Shown: positions 47,470 through 58,730, numbered from the stretch's first letter. The stretch: DNA of 64,000 nt from Streptomyces agglomeratus (GCF_001746415.1 NZ_MEHJ01000001.1:5834501-5898500); one strand, 5' to 3'. Translations and numbers: made by a program. Notes: a model not told the origin generated them from the letters alone.

Positions 47470-48408
47470 ATGACCGACACCACCCGCACGGGAATCTGCG
47501 CCGGACGCGTCGTCGTCGTCACGGGCGCGGGGAGAGGACTGGGCCGGGCCCACGCCCTGGCCTTCGCGGCGGAGGGCGCGAAGGTGGTCGTCAATGACCT
47601 GGGGGCCGGACTGGACGGCGCCGGGGCGTCGGCCGGCCCCGCGCGGGACGTGGCCGAGGAGATCGTGGCGGCGGGTGGGGTGGCGGTGGCGCACGGCGCG
47701 GACGTCGCGACGGCCGAGGGCGCGGCGTCGCTGGTCACCACGGCGGTCGAGACGTTCGGGCGGCTGGACACCCTCGTCAACAACGCCGGTTTCCTGCGGG
47801 ACCGGATGCTGGTCAACCTGGAGGAGGACGACTGGGACGCCGTCGTGCGCGTACACCTGAAGGGGCACTTCCTTCCGCTCCAGTACGCCGCGCGGTACTG
47901 GCGCGCGGAGGCGAAGGCGGACCGGGAAGTGGCGGCACGAGTCGTCAACACCAGTTCGGGGGCGGGCCTGCTGGGGAGCGTGGGGCAGGGCAACTACGCG
48001 GCGGCGAAGGCGGGGATCGTGGGGCTGACGCTGGTAGCGGCGGAGGAGATGGGCCGCTACGGCGTCCTGGTGAACGCGATCGCCCCGGCGGCCCGTACCC
48101 GCATGACGGAGCGGACCTTCGCGGCGACGATGGCGGCGCCGGACGAGGGCGACGCGTTCGACGCCATGGCCCCGGAGAACGTCTCGCCGCTGGTGGTCTG
48201 GCTGGGTTCGGCGGCGTCGGCGGGGGTCACCGGCAGGGTCTTCGAAGCGGAGGGGGGCCGCATCACCGTCATGGAGGGCTGGCGGCCCGGCCCCTCGGCG
48301 GACAAGGGTGCGCGGTGGACGCCGTCGGAGGCGGGCGAAGCGGCGTCGAAGCTGGTGGCGGAGTCCGCGACACCGGGGGAGGTGTACGGGGCGCGGGGCG
48401 GCGTGTGA
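47470..48408 (+). CDS. SDR in the KstR2-type cluster (Rv3548c-like)
   Basis: This 312-residue SDR has VVVVTGAGRGLGRAHALAFA, LVNNAGFLRDRMLVNLEEDD, NTSSGAGLLGSVGQGNYAAA with KAG following, and NAIAPAARTRMTERTF. The C-terminus has MAPENVSPLVVWLGS and VFEAEGGRITVMEGWRPGP, like the larger SDR of the steroid cluster (Rv3548c) and MFE-2-type 3-hydroxyacyl-CoA dehydrogenases. It probably oxidises a hydroxyacyl-CoA. AAGGAG precedes the ATG by 8 nt. Confidence 0.85.
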   Translation: MTDTTRTGICAGRVVVVTGAGRGLGRAHALAFAAEGAKVVVNDLGAGLDGAGASAGPARDVAEEIVAAGGVAVAHGADVATAEGAASLVTTAVETFGRLDTLVNNAGFLRDRMLVNLEEDDWDAVVRVHLKGHFLPLQYAARYWRAEAKADREVAARVVNTSSGAGLLGSVGQGNYAAAKAGIVGLTLVAAEEMGRYGVLVNAIAPAARTRMTERTFAATMAAPDEGDAFDAMAPENVSPLVVWLGSAASAGVTGRVFEAEGGRITVMEGWRPGPSADKGARWTPSEAGEAASKLVAESATPGEVYGARGGV

Positions 48409-48456
48409 CCGCCCCGGGGGCCCGGTGAGCGGCCGCGGCCCTGTCGGCAGCCCGGC

Positions 48457-48488
48457 AGCCCGGCAGGGCAGCAGCCCGGCAGGGCAGC
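48457..48488 (+). repeat. Two exact 16-bp tandem repeats
   Basis: AGCCCGGCAGGGCAGC occurs twice without gap, with a partial copy before it, in the convergent gap between the last SDR and the ankyrin/HEAT gene. It is low-complexity GC DNA and can fold into short stems. Confidence 0.55.
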
Positions 48489-48526
48489 CCGGCCGTCACA
48501 CGCAGCCCCGCGCCCCCGCGAACGCG

Positions 48527-50050
48527 CTAGCGGTAGCGCGGTGGCGTGCGTTCCAGGCGGCGTCGTGTGGGGGCGTCCTTCACGTGCTCCAGTGCCTCGA
48601 CCGCCGTCGCGTACGCGTACCCCTCCGGATCCTCTTCCCGCAGCAGCCGGGCCAGCGCGTCGACCGCGCGGGCGTCACCGCGCGCCGCCAGACCGCGTGC
48701 CGCCTCCGCCGCCGTGTCCGGATCGTGGTCCTCCAGGCGGTCCGCCAGCGCCTCTCGGACCTCCGGCGTATCGGCGTCGAGACCGGCGAGCGCCAGCGTC
48801 GCCCAGTCGCGCACCTCGTCGTCCGGGTCACCGCTGAGCGCGATCAGCGCCGCCGTGCCCTCCTGGTGACCCGCCGGGACAAGCCCGATGAGGGACAGCG
48901 CGACCCGGTGACGTACATCGGCGTCGGGGTGGCCGACGTGGCGCAGGATCTCGGGAAGGGCCGCGGGGTCACCGTGGTGCCCCAGCGCCAGCACGGCCGC
49001 CTGGGCCAGCTCGGAATCGGAATCCCCCGCCTCACGTGCCAGCTCCCGCAGCAGCGGCAGCGCACGGGCCGCGAACGGCTTCCCGCCCTGCTCGAAGCCG
49101 AGCTGCGCCAGTACGTCGGCGGCGAACGCCTGCCGCAGCGGATCGCCGCTCGCACACCACTCGGCCGCCGCCCGGAACGTCTCCTCGTCACCACGCCTCC
49201 ACAGCGCGGCCACCGACTCCATCCACTCGTCCCGGCCGGGGTCACCCGCACCCAGGGCCCGCTCGGCGAGCTCTTCGAAGGGGGTACGGACGCCCAGCCG
49301 CTCCTCCAGGAGAGTGGCGATCGCGGCGTGCCCGGTCTGCTGCTCCGTTCCGGCCGACGGCCTGCCGTTCCGCAGCAGCTCCACCACGACGGTCACCCCG
49401 CCGTCCTCCTCGACGAGACTGGTGACCGTCTCGGGCTCCTCGCCACTGGCCGACCCGTCGGCGAAGGTTGCCAGAAGGCCCGCACGCAGCTCCTGTTCCA
49501 CGTCGACTCCCAGCCAGCGCCGGGCCTCCTCCAGCGCCTCCTGCCGCGCGGCGGCGCCGTGCCGCAGAAGGGCCCGTACGGTCTCCGTGGACCCGCGCCG
49601 CGCGGCCAGTACCAGCGGCGCCTCCGTACCAGGAGCGGGCAGGTCGGGATCGGCGCCGTACTCCAGAAGCGTCTCGACGGTGTCCGCGTGCCCCTGGCGG
49701 ACGGCCCACGCCATCGCGGTGAACCCCAGAGCCTCGCGCAGGTCGGGCGTCGCGCCCGCCGACAGCAGGGCCTCCACGACCTCCGTGTGGCCGCCGACCG
49801 CGGCGCCGCACAGGGGCAGGTCACCGCCCTCCCGGCCGCTCGCCCGGTCGGGGTCGGCGCCCGCCGCGAGCAGCAGTCGCACGATGCCCGGACGGTTCTG
49901 TACGGATGCTCTGTAGAGCGCGGTCTCGCCCTCGTCGTCGGTGGCCTCGGCCGGTACGCCGGAGCGCAGCAGCCGTACGACGGAGTCGTCCCCGCCCTCG
50001 TACACCGCTTCGAACAGTGTCTGCGGACCCGCCGCGGGATCGTTCGTCAT
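48527..50050 (-). CDS. Ankyrin-repeat and HEAT-repeat protein
   Basis: This 507-residue cytoplasmic protein has two repeat solenoids. Residues about 1-170 hold four or five ankyrin repeats (for example VRLLLAAGADPDRASGREGG and VEALLSAGATPDLREALGFT). Residues about 290-490 hold HEAT-like repeats with PLLRELAREAGDSDSEL and LPEILRHVGHPDADVRHRVA. Such proteins are protein-binding scaffolds; no enzyme motif is seen. It neighbours a zinc-protease-like gene 23 bp upstream on the same strand, so the two are probably an operon. Confidence 0.88.
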   Translation of the reverse strand: MTNDPAAGPQTLFEAVYEGGDDSVVRLLRSGVPAEATDDEGETALYRASVQNRPGIVRLLLAAGADPDRASGREGGDLPLCGAAVGGHTEVVEALLSAGATPDLREALGFTAMAWAVRQGHADTVETLLEYGADPDLPAPGTEAPLVLAARRGSTETVRALLRHGAAARQEALEEARRWLGVDVEQELRAGLLATFADGSASGEEPETVTSLVEEDGGVTVVVELLRNGRPSAGTEQQTGHAAIATLLEERLGVRTPFEELAERALGAGDPGRDEWMESVAALWRRGDEETFRAAAEWCASGDPLRQAFAADVLAQLGFEQGGKPFAARALPLLRELAREAGDSDSELAQAAVLALGHHGDPAALPEILRHVGHPDADVRHRVALSLIGLVPAGHQEGTAALIALSGDPDDEVRDWATLALAGLDADTPEVREALADRLEDHDPDTAAEAARGLAARGDARAVDALARLLREEDPEGYAYATAVEALEHVKDAPTRRRLERTPPRYR

Positions 50051-50073
50051 GGTGCGACCCTACGTGTGCGTGT

Positions 50074-52145
<2,072 letters not shown>

Positions 52146-52200
52146 GGCACGCGCTGAAGTGCTGAGGCGCTGAAGTACAGATGCGCTGAAGCACCGCATC

Positions 52201-52246
52201 GGAGGGGCGGGTCCGGACGCGTTAGTCCAACACCCGCTCCTCCTTT
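52201..52246 (+). terminator. Terminator after the trypsin gene
   Basis: GGAGGGGCGGGT pairs with ACCCGCTCCTCC (12 bp, one G-T wobble) across a loop of about 19 nt that holds a smaller GGAC/GTCC stem, then TTT follows. The stretch before it (52,146-52,195) carries three near-copies of GCGCTGAAG. Confidence 0.6.
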
Positions 52247-52319
52247 GTCCATGGGCGCACCCGTCCCTCCCGGCGCATGTTGGCGTGCACACCAGCCGAC
52301 GAGCGACAGGAGAGCGAGC

Positions 52320-55300
52320 GTGCACGCACAAGACCCGGGACCGAGCCGCAGGACCGTGGTGGCCGCCACCGCCGCGACCGCCGCCACCGCACTGGCGGGC
52401 GGCGCCGGCCTCGTCCTCGCCGGGCCGTCCGCCGTCGCCCTGGCGGCGGAGGCCGAGACGGTGCTGCGTTCCCGTGAACTGGAGGTACGGGTCGACCCGA
52501 GCTTCCCGCGCATCGTCTCGTACACCGACCGCCGCACGGGCGCGACGCTGTACGGGCAGGAGGACCCGGTCACCTCCGTGCTGATCGACGGAACGGCACG
52601 TACCCCCGAAGTGAGCTCCCGCGCCGACGGCGACCAGGCGGCGTACACCCTGGCCTTCGACGGCGGAACCGAGATACGCGTGGAGATCCGCGTCACCGGC
52701 CGGCAGGTCGACTGGCGCGTCACGGAGATCACCGACACCACCGCACTGCGCGTCGGCACCCTCCAGATCCCCTCACTCGCCTTCCTGTCCGTACGCAGCG
52801 ACCAGCCCGGCGCCGCACTCCTCGCCGCCCGTGTCCAGCTCGACAAGGCGAAGAGCGGCGACACGCTCGTGAAGCCCGCGGCCGACACCGTCCCCGACGC
52901 CGCCCCGCTCGGCTGCGCGTACGCCGTCGTCGCCCACGACCGGCTCGGCGGCGCCGTCGAGACCAACACGTCGTACGACAAACCCGACAGCGCGGCCGGC
53001 ACCACCTGGGAGAACGGGCGGCTGTGGCGGCAGACCCTCAAGAGGGAGGGTTACGTCAAGGCTCAGCTGTCCTGCGGACAGTGGACGCACCGCGCCGCGA
53101 CCGCTCCCGTGAACGCCACCGAACCGCTCCCGTACGCCACCGTCGTCATCACCGGTGACCGCAACGGCGACGGCGTCGTGGACTGGCAGGACGCCGCCAT
53201 CGCATTCCGCGACATCATGGTGAATCCGCTGGGCGCGGACGAGCAGCACCTGCGCGTCGTTCCGCACATCCCTTTCAACTTCGCCAGCCAGGCGACCAAC
53301 CCGTTCCTCGCGACGCTCGACAACGTCAAGCGCGTCAGTCTCGCGACGGACGGGCTGCGCCAGTACACGCTCCTCAAGGGCTACCAGTCGGAAGGCCACG
53401 ACTCCGCCCACCCCGACTACGCGGGCAACCACAACAAGCGCGCAGGGGGTCTCGCCGACCTCAACACCCTGATGCGTGAAGGGCGCGCGTGGGGAAGCGA
53501 CTTCGGCGTTCACGTGAACGCCACGGAGTCGTACCCCGTCGCGCACGCGTTCTCGGAAACGCTCGTCGACAAGACCAACGAACAGTGGGACTGGCTCGAC
53601 CAGAGCTACCGCATCGACCAGCGGCGCGATCTGGTGTCCGGCGACATCGTCAAGCGCTTCCAGGACCTGCGGGACGAGACGGACCCCGCACTGAACATGC
53701 TCTACATCGACGTCTTCCGTGAGTCCGGCTGGACCTCCGACCGGTTGCAGAGGGCACTGCGCGAACAGGGCTGGCAGGTCACCACCGAATGGGGCCACGG
53801 CCTGGAACGCTCGGCCCTGTGGGCGCACTGGGCCACCGAGACCGACTACGGCGGCGACACCTCGCGCGGCATCAACTCCCAGCTGATCCGCTTCATCCGC
53901 AACCACCAGAAGGACGTCTTCGCCGACAAGTGGCCGACCCTTCTCGGCATCCCGCGCACCGGGAACTTCGAGGGCTGGGTCAACAAGACCGACTGGAACA
54001 CCTTCTACCAGCAGATCTGGACCGACAGCCTGCCCGCCAAGTACCTCCAGGCGTACCCCGTCAGGACCTGGGCCGCACACGAGATCACCTTCTTCGGCCC
54101 CACGAAGACATCCGTGAGCGACGCGGACGGCACGCGCCGCATCACCACCGACGGGCGGACCGTGTACGACGCCGGGCGCTACCTGCTGCCCTGGGAGCCG
54201 CGCGAGGCCACCGACCCCCACCGGCTCTACCACTACAACCCGGCGGGCGGCAGGAGCGGCTGGCAGCTGCCGCGCGGCTGGGCGGGCGTCTCGAAGGTGG
54301 CGCTCTACAAGCTCACCGACCAGGGACGGCAGTACGTCCGCGAGGTGCCCGTCCGCCTTGGCAGGGTCACCATCGACGCCGAGGCGAAGCAGCCGTACGT
54401 CGTCCACCGCACCCGGCTGCCGGCGGCCGCCGACCCGCGCTGGGGGCAGGCCACCCCGCTGCGCGACCCGGGATTCAGCTCCGGCTCCCTGGCCGGCTGG
54501 GACGTGAGCGGGCCTGCCTCCGTCGAACTGAGCGCGACCGGCGACTACGAACTGGTCATCGGTGCGGGCGCCGCCGCCTCCGTCGGACAGCGCCTCGCGC
54601 GCCTTGCGCCCGGAACGTACGCCGCGTCCGTACAGGTCGAGGTCGGGGCGACCGCGGGGGAGCGGCGGCGCGCGGCGCTCACCGTACGGACCGCCGACGG
54701 GACCACCGCGGAGAACTGGACCGACTCCTCCACGGCCGTCAACCTCGTCGCCGCGGACCGCAAGCACGACACCCGCTTCCAGCGGATGTTCACGTACTTC
54801 ACCGTGCCGGAGGGCGGGGGCAGGGTGGACCTGGCTCTGCGGGCCGGTGAGGGCGACGCGCGGGTGCGCTTCGACAACGTCCGGATCGTTCCCGCGAAGC
54901 GAACCACGAAGCCGGGAACGGTCGCCTTCGAGGACTTCGAGAACGTGCCGCAGGGGTGGGGCGTCTTCGTCAAGGGCGACGCGGGCGGCTCCACCGACCC
55001 GCGCACCCACATCGCGCAGCGGCACGCACCGTTCACCCAGCGCGGCTGGAACGGCAAGGTGATCGACGACGTCATCGACGGCTCGGAATCGCTCAAGTCG
55101 CGCGGCGAGAACTACGGACTGGTCTACCGGACCGTGCAGCACACCGTCCGCTTCGACGCGGGCAGACGCTACCGGGTCTCCTTCCGCTACGAGAACGAGA
55201 AGGCCGGGCAGTACGCGTGGATCACCGGTGCCGACGAACCGGCGACCCGGGAACTCCACCGCCAGGCGCTGCCCGTCGCGACGCGGCCCACCCTGCTGAG

Positions 55301-55412
55301 TTACGAGTTCACCGCACCCGCCCAGGGGGAGACGTGGGTCGGGCTGCGCAAGACCGGCGACGACGGGACGGCGGAGTTCGTCCTTGACACCTTCGAAGTC
55401 CGAGAGGTGTAG
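52320..55412 (+). CDS. Secreted GH101-type endo-alpha-N-acetylgalactosaminidase
   Basis: This 1030-residue enzyme has a twin-arginine-type leader (PGPSRRTVVAATAATAA) and probable Tat export. The GH101 core follows: DFGVHVNATESYPVAH, MLYIDVFRESGW with the likely nucleophile Asp464, and TTEWGHGLERSALW with the likely acid/base Glu490. The C-terminal 300 residues hold two galactose-binding-like modules (PGFSSGSLAGWDVSG and AFEDFENVPQGWG regions). GH101 enzymes remove core-1 O-glycans (Gal-GalNAc) from mucin-type glycoproteins. The GTG at 52320 has AGGAG 7 nt upstream. Its stop lies in the first unit of a 17-bp repeat array. Confidence 0.88.
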   Translation: MHAQDPGPSRRTVVAATAATAATALAGGAGLVLAGPSAVALAAEAETVLRSRELEVRVDPSFPRIVSYTDRRTGATLYGQEDPVTSVLIDGTARTPEVSSRADGDQAAYTLAFDGGTEIRVEIRVTGRQVDWRVTEITDTTALRVGTLQIPSLAFLSVRSDQPGAALLAARVQLDKAKSGDTLVKPAADTVPDAAPLGCAYAVVAHDRLGGAVETNTSYDKPDSAAGTTWENGRLWRQTLKREGYVKAQLSCGQWTHRAATAPVNATEPLPYATVVITGDRNGDGVVDWQDAAIAFRDIMVNPLGADEQHLRVVPHIPFNFASQATNPFLATLDNVKRVSLATDGLRQYTLLKGYQSEGHDSAHPDYAGNHNKRAGGLADLNTLMREGRAWGSDFGVHVNATESYPVAHAFSETLVDKTNEQWDWLDQSYRIDQRRDLVSGDIVKRFQDLRDETDPALNMLYIDVFRESGWTSDRLQRALREQGWQVTTEWGHGLERSALWAHWATETDYGGDTSRGINSQLIRFIRNHQKDVFADKWPTLLGIPRTGNFEGWVNKTDWNTFYQQIWTDSLPAKYLQAYPVRTWAAHEITFFGPTKTSVSDADGTRRITTDGRTVYDAGRYLLPWEPREATDPHRLYHYNPAGGRSGWQLPRGWAGVSKVALYKLTDQGRQYVREVPVRLGRVTIDAEAKQPYVVHRTRLPAAADPRWGQATPLRDPGFSSGSLAGWDVSGPASVELSATGDYELVIGAGAAASVGQRLARLAPGTYAASVQVEVGATAGERRRAALTVRTADGTTAENWTDSSTAVNLVAADRKHDTRFQRMFTYFTVPEGGGRVDLALRAGEGDARVRFDNVRIVPAKRTTKPGTVAFEDFENVPQGWGVFVKGDAGGSTDPRTHIAQRHAPFTQRGWNGKVIDDVIDGSESLKSRGENYGLVYRTVQHTVRFDAGRRYRVSFRYENEKAGQYAWITGADEPATRELHRQALPVATRPTLLSYEFTAPAQGETWVGLRKTGDDGTAEFVLDTFEVREV

Positions 55413-55471
55413 AGGAACGCGAGGTGTAGAGGGACGCGAGGTGTGAAGGAGCGCGAGGTGTAAGGGGCAGC
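55404..55471 (+). repeat. Four tandem 17-bp repeats over the GH101 stop codon
   Basis: Units begin GAGGTGT at 55404, 55421, 55438 and 55455. Each has a stop-like TAG, TGA or TAA after GTG, and the first contains the real stop of the GH101 gene. Because 17 is not a multiple of three, the repeats are not an in-frame extension. They look like recent slippage duplications. Confidence 0.75.
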
Positions 55472-55529
55472 GCCCAGGAGGGCCGGTCCTTACTACGGAC
55501 GGACCGGACCCCCCGCCGTACGGCGTCAG

Positions 55530-57290
55530 TCAGGAGAGTTCCGGGGAGCGCTCCCCGGAACTCTCCAGCTCCAGCACCCACACCTCGTTCGTACCCTCCC
55601 GCAGAACGGGCCCGGGAACGTACAACGACTCCTGCGGGCCCACCGCCCAGTACCGGCCCAGACAGAAGCCGTTCACCCAGACGAAGCCCCGTTCCCAGCC
55701 CGGGAGCCTCAGCGACGCGTCACCCGCACCCCGGACTTCGAACGTTCCCCGGAACAGTCCCGACGCGCCCGCTTCCGGGGAACGGTACGGGACCTTCCCC
55801 ACCGCGCCCGCGTCCTCGAACGAGTCCAGGGACAGCCCCCGCGCCCGCACGCCGTGCAGGTACTGCCGCTCGTGCAGAACGCCGCCCGTGATGCCCTTCG
55901 GCTCGGCGACACGCGGCCCGTAGTTGACCCGCCCCAACGACTCCACCCACAGCTCCACCGAAGCCGGCCCCGCGACCGGCTCCTCCAGCGCCGCGTAGTC
56001 GTCCGCCCCGCCGTCGAGCACCCCCGCCCGGACCCCATCGACGTACACCACCGCCCGGTCCCGCAGCCCCGTCACGCCCAGCGGATACGCCTGCCGAGGC
56101 CCCGGCACCTCCACCCGGTAGCGGACAAGCCCCCGGTCGACCCCCAGGTCCTCGAACGTCGGCGGCATCGCGCGCTCGGTCTCCGGTCCACCGAGCACCT
56201 CCAGTACGTCGCCGAGCGGCGCCCACTGCGTGATCCCGGCCCGTACCGGCTCACCCAGCACGTCGGGCGCGGCCGGCAGGCCCGGCAGCGGCGCCCCGCC
56301 GTCCTGGTAGAGCGCCAGCAGATCGCGGAACAGCCAGAACTTCTCCGTGGGACGGCCGTACTCGTCGACCGGCGCGTCGTAGTCGTACGACGTCACGGTC
56401 GGCTGGAGCTCGCCCCCGTGGAGCCGCCCGGAACGGTTCGCTCCCGACCAGCCCGCGAAGTTCGTGCCCCCGTGCGCCATGTAGATGTTCACCGAGGCGC
56501 CGCACCGGAGAATCTCGTTCAGCGCCGCCGCCGCGTCCGCGGGGTCCCGTACGACAGGCTCCGCACCCCAGTGGCCGAACCAGCCGCACCAGAACTCCAT
56601 GCACATCAGGGGACCCGACGGCTGGTACCGGCGCAGCGTCTCGAAGCCCTCGCGCGCCCCCGACCCGAAGTTCGCCGTCGCGAGCACCCCCGGCACCGAA
56701 CCGCCCGTCAGCATGTGGTCCTCGGGACCGTCGGAAGTGAACAGCGGAACGCTCACCCCGCACTCCCGCAGGAACGCCGTCAGGTGCCGCAGATACACCT
56801 GGTCCGACCCGTAGCTGCCGTACTCGTTCTCGACCTGCACCATGATCACCGGGCCGCCCCGGTCGATCTGCCGGGCCACCACCTGCGGCAGCAACTGCCC
56901 GAACCACCGTTCCACGTGCGCCAGGTACTCCGCGTCGCGCGTGCGCACGCGCGTGCCGAGCGCACCGGTCAGCCAGTGCGGCAGCCCGCCGTTCTCCCAC
57001 TCGGCGCAGATGTACGGCCCAGGGCGCACGACGGCCCACAGCCCCGCCTTCCGCGCCGCGTCCAGGAACCGGCCCAGGGCCCCCGCGTCACGCAGCCGCC
57101 CGGGCTCCGGCTCGTGCAGGTTCCACGGAACGTACGTCTCCACGCAGTTCAGCCCCATGGCGCGCAGCATCGCGAGCCGGTGCCCCCACTGCCCCTCGTG
57201 CACCCGGAAGTAGTGCAACGCCCCCGACAGCAGCCGCACCGGCCGCCCGTCCAGCTCGAAGTCCGACTCACCCACCGTGAAGTCAGCCAC
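55530..57290 (-). CDS. GH35 beta-galactosidase
   Basis: This 586-residue enzyme has the GH35 barrel start LLSGALHYFRVHEGQWGHRL, the acid/base Glu156 in VQVENEYGSYG, and the nucleophile Glu232 in CMEFWCGWFGHWG. C-terminal beta domains include FVWVNGFCLGRYWAVGPQ. No signal peptide is visible, so it is probably cytoplasmic. It may hydrolyse galactosides released by the secreted GH101 enzyme, whose gene is convergent. The GTG start gives MADFTVGE. Its last codons form a 34-bp perfect palindrome. The AraC gene is divergent and likely controls it. Confidence 0.92.
   Translation of the reverse strand: MADFTVGESDFELDGRPVRLLSGALHYFRVHEGQWGHRLAMLRAMGLNCVETYVPWNLHEPEPGRLRDAGALGRFLDAARKAGLWAVVRPGPYICAEWENGGLPHWLTGALGTRVRTRDAEYLAHVERWFGQLLPQVVARQIDRGGPVIMVQVENEYGSYGSDQVYLRHLTAFLRECGVSVPLFTSDGPEDHMLTGGSVPGVLATANFGSGAREGFETLRRYQPSGPLMCMEFWCGWFGHWGAEPVVRDPADAAAALNEILRCGASVNIYMAHGGTNFAGWSGANRSGRLHGGELQPTVTSYDYDAPVDEYGRPTEKFWLFRDLLALYQDGGAPLPGLPAAPDVLGEPVRAGITQWAPLGDVLEVLGGPETERAMPPTFEDLGVDRGLVRYRVEVPGPRQAYPLGVTGLRDRAVVYVDGVRAGVLDGGADDYAALEEPVAGPASVELWVESLGRVNYGPRVAEPKGITGGVLHERQYLHGVRARGLSLDSFEDAGAVGKVPYRSPEAGASGLFRGTFEVRGAGDASLRLPGWERGFVWVNGFCLGRYWAVGPQESLYVPGPVLREGTNEVWVLELESSGERSPELS
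55533..55566. terminator. 34-bp perfect palindrome inside the GH35 3' end
   Basis: A gapless 17+17 bp inverted repeat (left arm GGAGAGTTCCGGGGAGC) begins one base after the GH35 stop codon bases. It is inside the last codons of GH35 and 120 bp after the GH101 stop, so it can terminate both convergent genes. Coding sequence and terminator thus overlap. Confidence 0.7.
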
Positions 57291-57352
57291 GGTCCCGCCT
57301 CTCGCTCCACCAACAGCGCCTCAGCGTCACCCTCTGGCGGCCGAGCGGTCCA

Positions 57353-57379
57353 TGGACAAAGATCAGCGCTGTTTGGACA
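57353..57379 (+). promoter_or_regulatory. 21-bp-spaced direct repeat, probable AraC operator
   Basis: TGGACA occurs at 57353 and 57374, i.e. 21 bp apart and in the same direction, in the 129-bp gap between divergent GH35 and AraC genes. Two helical turns of spacing is the usual AraC-family half-site arrangement. The flanks are TGGACAAA and TGGACACA. GGAGGAG at 57,405 is the AraC ribosome site. Confidence 0.55.
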
Positions 57380-57419
57380 CAACGGAACGCATACGAGCGG
57401 TCGGGGAGGAGCAAAGCGG

Positions 57420-58307
57420 ATGTACCACACCTGGATGCGCTATTTCACCCCCAGCCCCACCCACCACAAGCTCGGGCTGGTCTGCCTGGGTGTCGGCCTC
57501 CAGCACGGAGCCCTGCCCGCCGTCGGCCCCCGCACCCTCGACCACCACGTCGCCGTCGTCGTCAGCGCCGGCGCCGGCTGGTACCGGCACCCCGACGGGC
57601 GCCGCGTCGCCGTCACCGCACCCGCCCTCATCTGGCTGATACCGGGTGTTCCGCATCATTACGGCCCCGACCCGGCCACCGGCTGGGACGAGAGCTTCGT
57701 CGACTTCACCGGGCCCGCCACCACCACCTACACCGAACTCGGCTACATAGAACCCGACCGCCCCGTCGTCCCCCTCGCCGACACCGCCGCCGCCCGCGCC
57801 GCCGTCGGCCGCATCGCCCGCGCCGCACGCCGCGGAAACCCATTCCTCGAAGTGGAGACCGGCGCCGCCGTCCACGAACTCCTCGTCGCACTGCGCCGCG
57901 CCCGCGCCGACGTCGGAGCCGACGGAGACCCCGTACTCCAGGCCCTCGCCCGCGACGCCTTCCAGCCCCTGTCCGTCGCCGAGCACGCCTCCCGCCACGG
58001 CATGACCCCCGCCGAGCTGCGCGCCGCCGTACGCAGGGCCGCCGGATGCAGCCCCAAGGACTACCTCCTCGGCATCCGCCTCGGCCGCGCCAAGGAACTC
58101 CTCGCCGCCACCGAGCTCCCCGTCGCCGCCGTCGCCCGCCGCGTCGGCTACGACGACCCCGCCTACTTCTCCCGCCTCTTCACCCGCCGTGTCGGCACGG
58201 CGCCCGTCCGCTTCCGGGACCAGCAGGGCCGCACCGTCCACGGCGGCTGGAGCCACCGGATCCCAGATCCCGAACACCCACCGACCATCGCCACCCGGCC
58301 GACGTAA
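57420..58307 (+). CDS. AraC-family transcriptional regulator
   Basis: This 295-residue regulator has a cupin-like sensor at residues about 15-120 (DHHVAVVVSAGAGWYRHPDG, LIWLIPGVPHHYGP) and an AraC DNA-binding domain near 200-275: LSVAEHASRHGMTPAELRAA, YLLGIRLGRAKELLAATELP, then VAAVARRVGYDDPAYFSRLF. Members of this arrangement sense sugars. Adjacent GH35 and the paired TGGACA sites make it the likely activator of galactoside use. It has a strong GGAGGAG ribosome site. Confidence 0.9.
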   Translation: MYHTWMRYFTPSPTHHKLGLVCLGVGLQHGALPAVGPRTLDHHVAVVVSAGAGWYRHPDGRRVAVTAPALIWLIPGVPHHYGPDPATGWDESFVDFTGPATTTYTELGYIEPDRPVVPLADTAAARAAVGRIARAARRGNPFLEVETGAAVHELLVALRRARADVGADGDPVLQALARDAFQPLSVAEHASRHGMTPAELRAAVRRAAGCSPKDYLLGIRLGRAKELLAATELPVAAVARRVGYDDPAYFSRLFTRRVGTAPVRFRDQQGRTVHGGWSHRIPDPEHPPTIATRPT

Positions 58308-58318
58308 GCTCGCTGACC

Positions 58319-58633
58319 ATGACCTCCAGCGAATCCAGCGAAATCGACGAGTCCGTCATCGCCGAACTGGGCCGGCTGCGCGACAGCATCGACAACATCG
58401 ACGCCGCCGTCGTCCACATGCTCGCCGAGCGCTTCAAGTGCACCCAGCAGGTCGGCCTCCTCAAGGCGCGGCACCAGCTGCCGCCCGCCGACCCGGCCCG
58501 CGAGGCCCGCCAGATCGTGCGCCTGCGCGAACTCGCGGAAAGCGCCAAACTCGACCCGGCCTTCGCCGAAAAACTGCTCAATTTCATCATCGCGGAGGTC
58601 ATCCGCCACCACGAAACGATCGCGAAGTCCTAG
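58319..58633 (+). CDS. Chorismate mutase (AroQ class)
   Basis: This 104-residue helical protein has LGRLRDSIDNIDAAVVHMLA, ERFKCTQQVGLLKARHQLPP and LRELAESAKLDPAFAEKLLN, the AroQ pattern with active-site Arg and Lys. It converts chorismate to prephenate for Phe/Tyr, drawing on the same chorismate that trpE uses. No fused prephenate dehydratase or signal peptide is seen, so this is the small cytoplasmic type. It starts 11 bp after the AraC stop. Confidence 0.88.
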   Translation: MTSSESSEIDESVIAELGRLRDSIDNIDAAVVHMLAERFKCTQQVGLLKARHQLPPADPAREARQIVRLRELAESAKLDPAFAEKLLNFIIAEVIRHHETIAKS

Positions 58634-58730
58634 AAGCGGTCACCGGTGGCCCCCGGCCTGCTCCGGCAGGGGGCTCACGACGTACCAGGACCCGCTGTGC
58701 CACCCGCACCCCATCGGGCAGCATGTCCCC

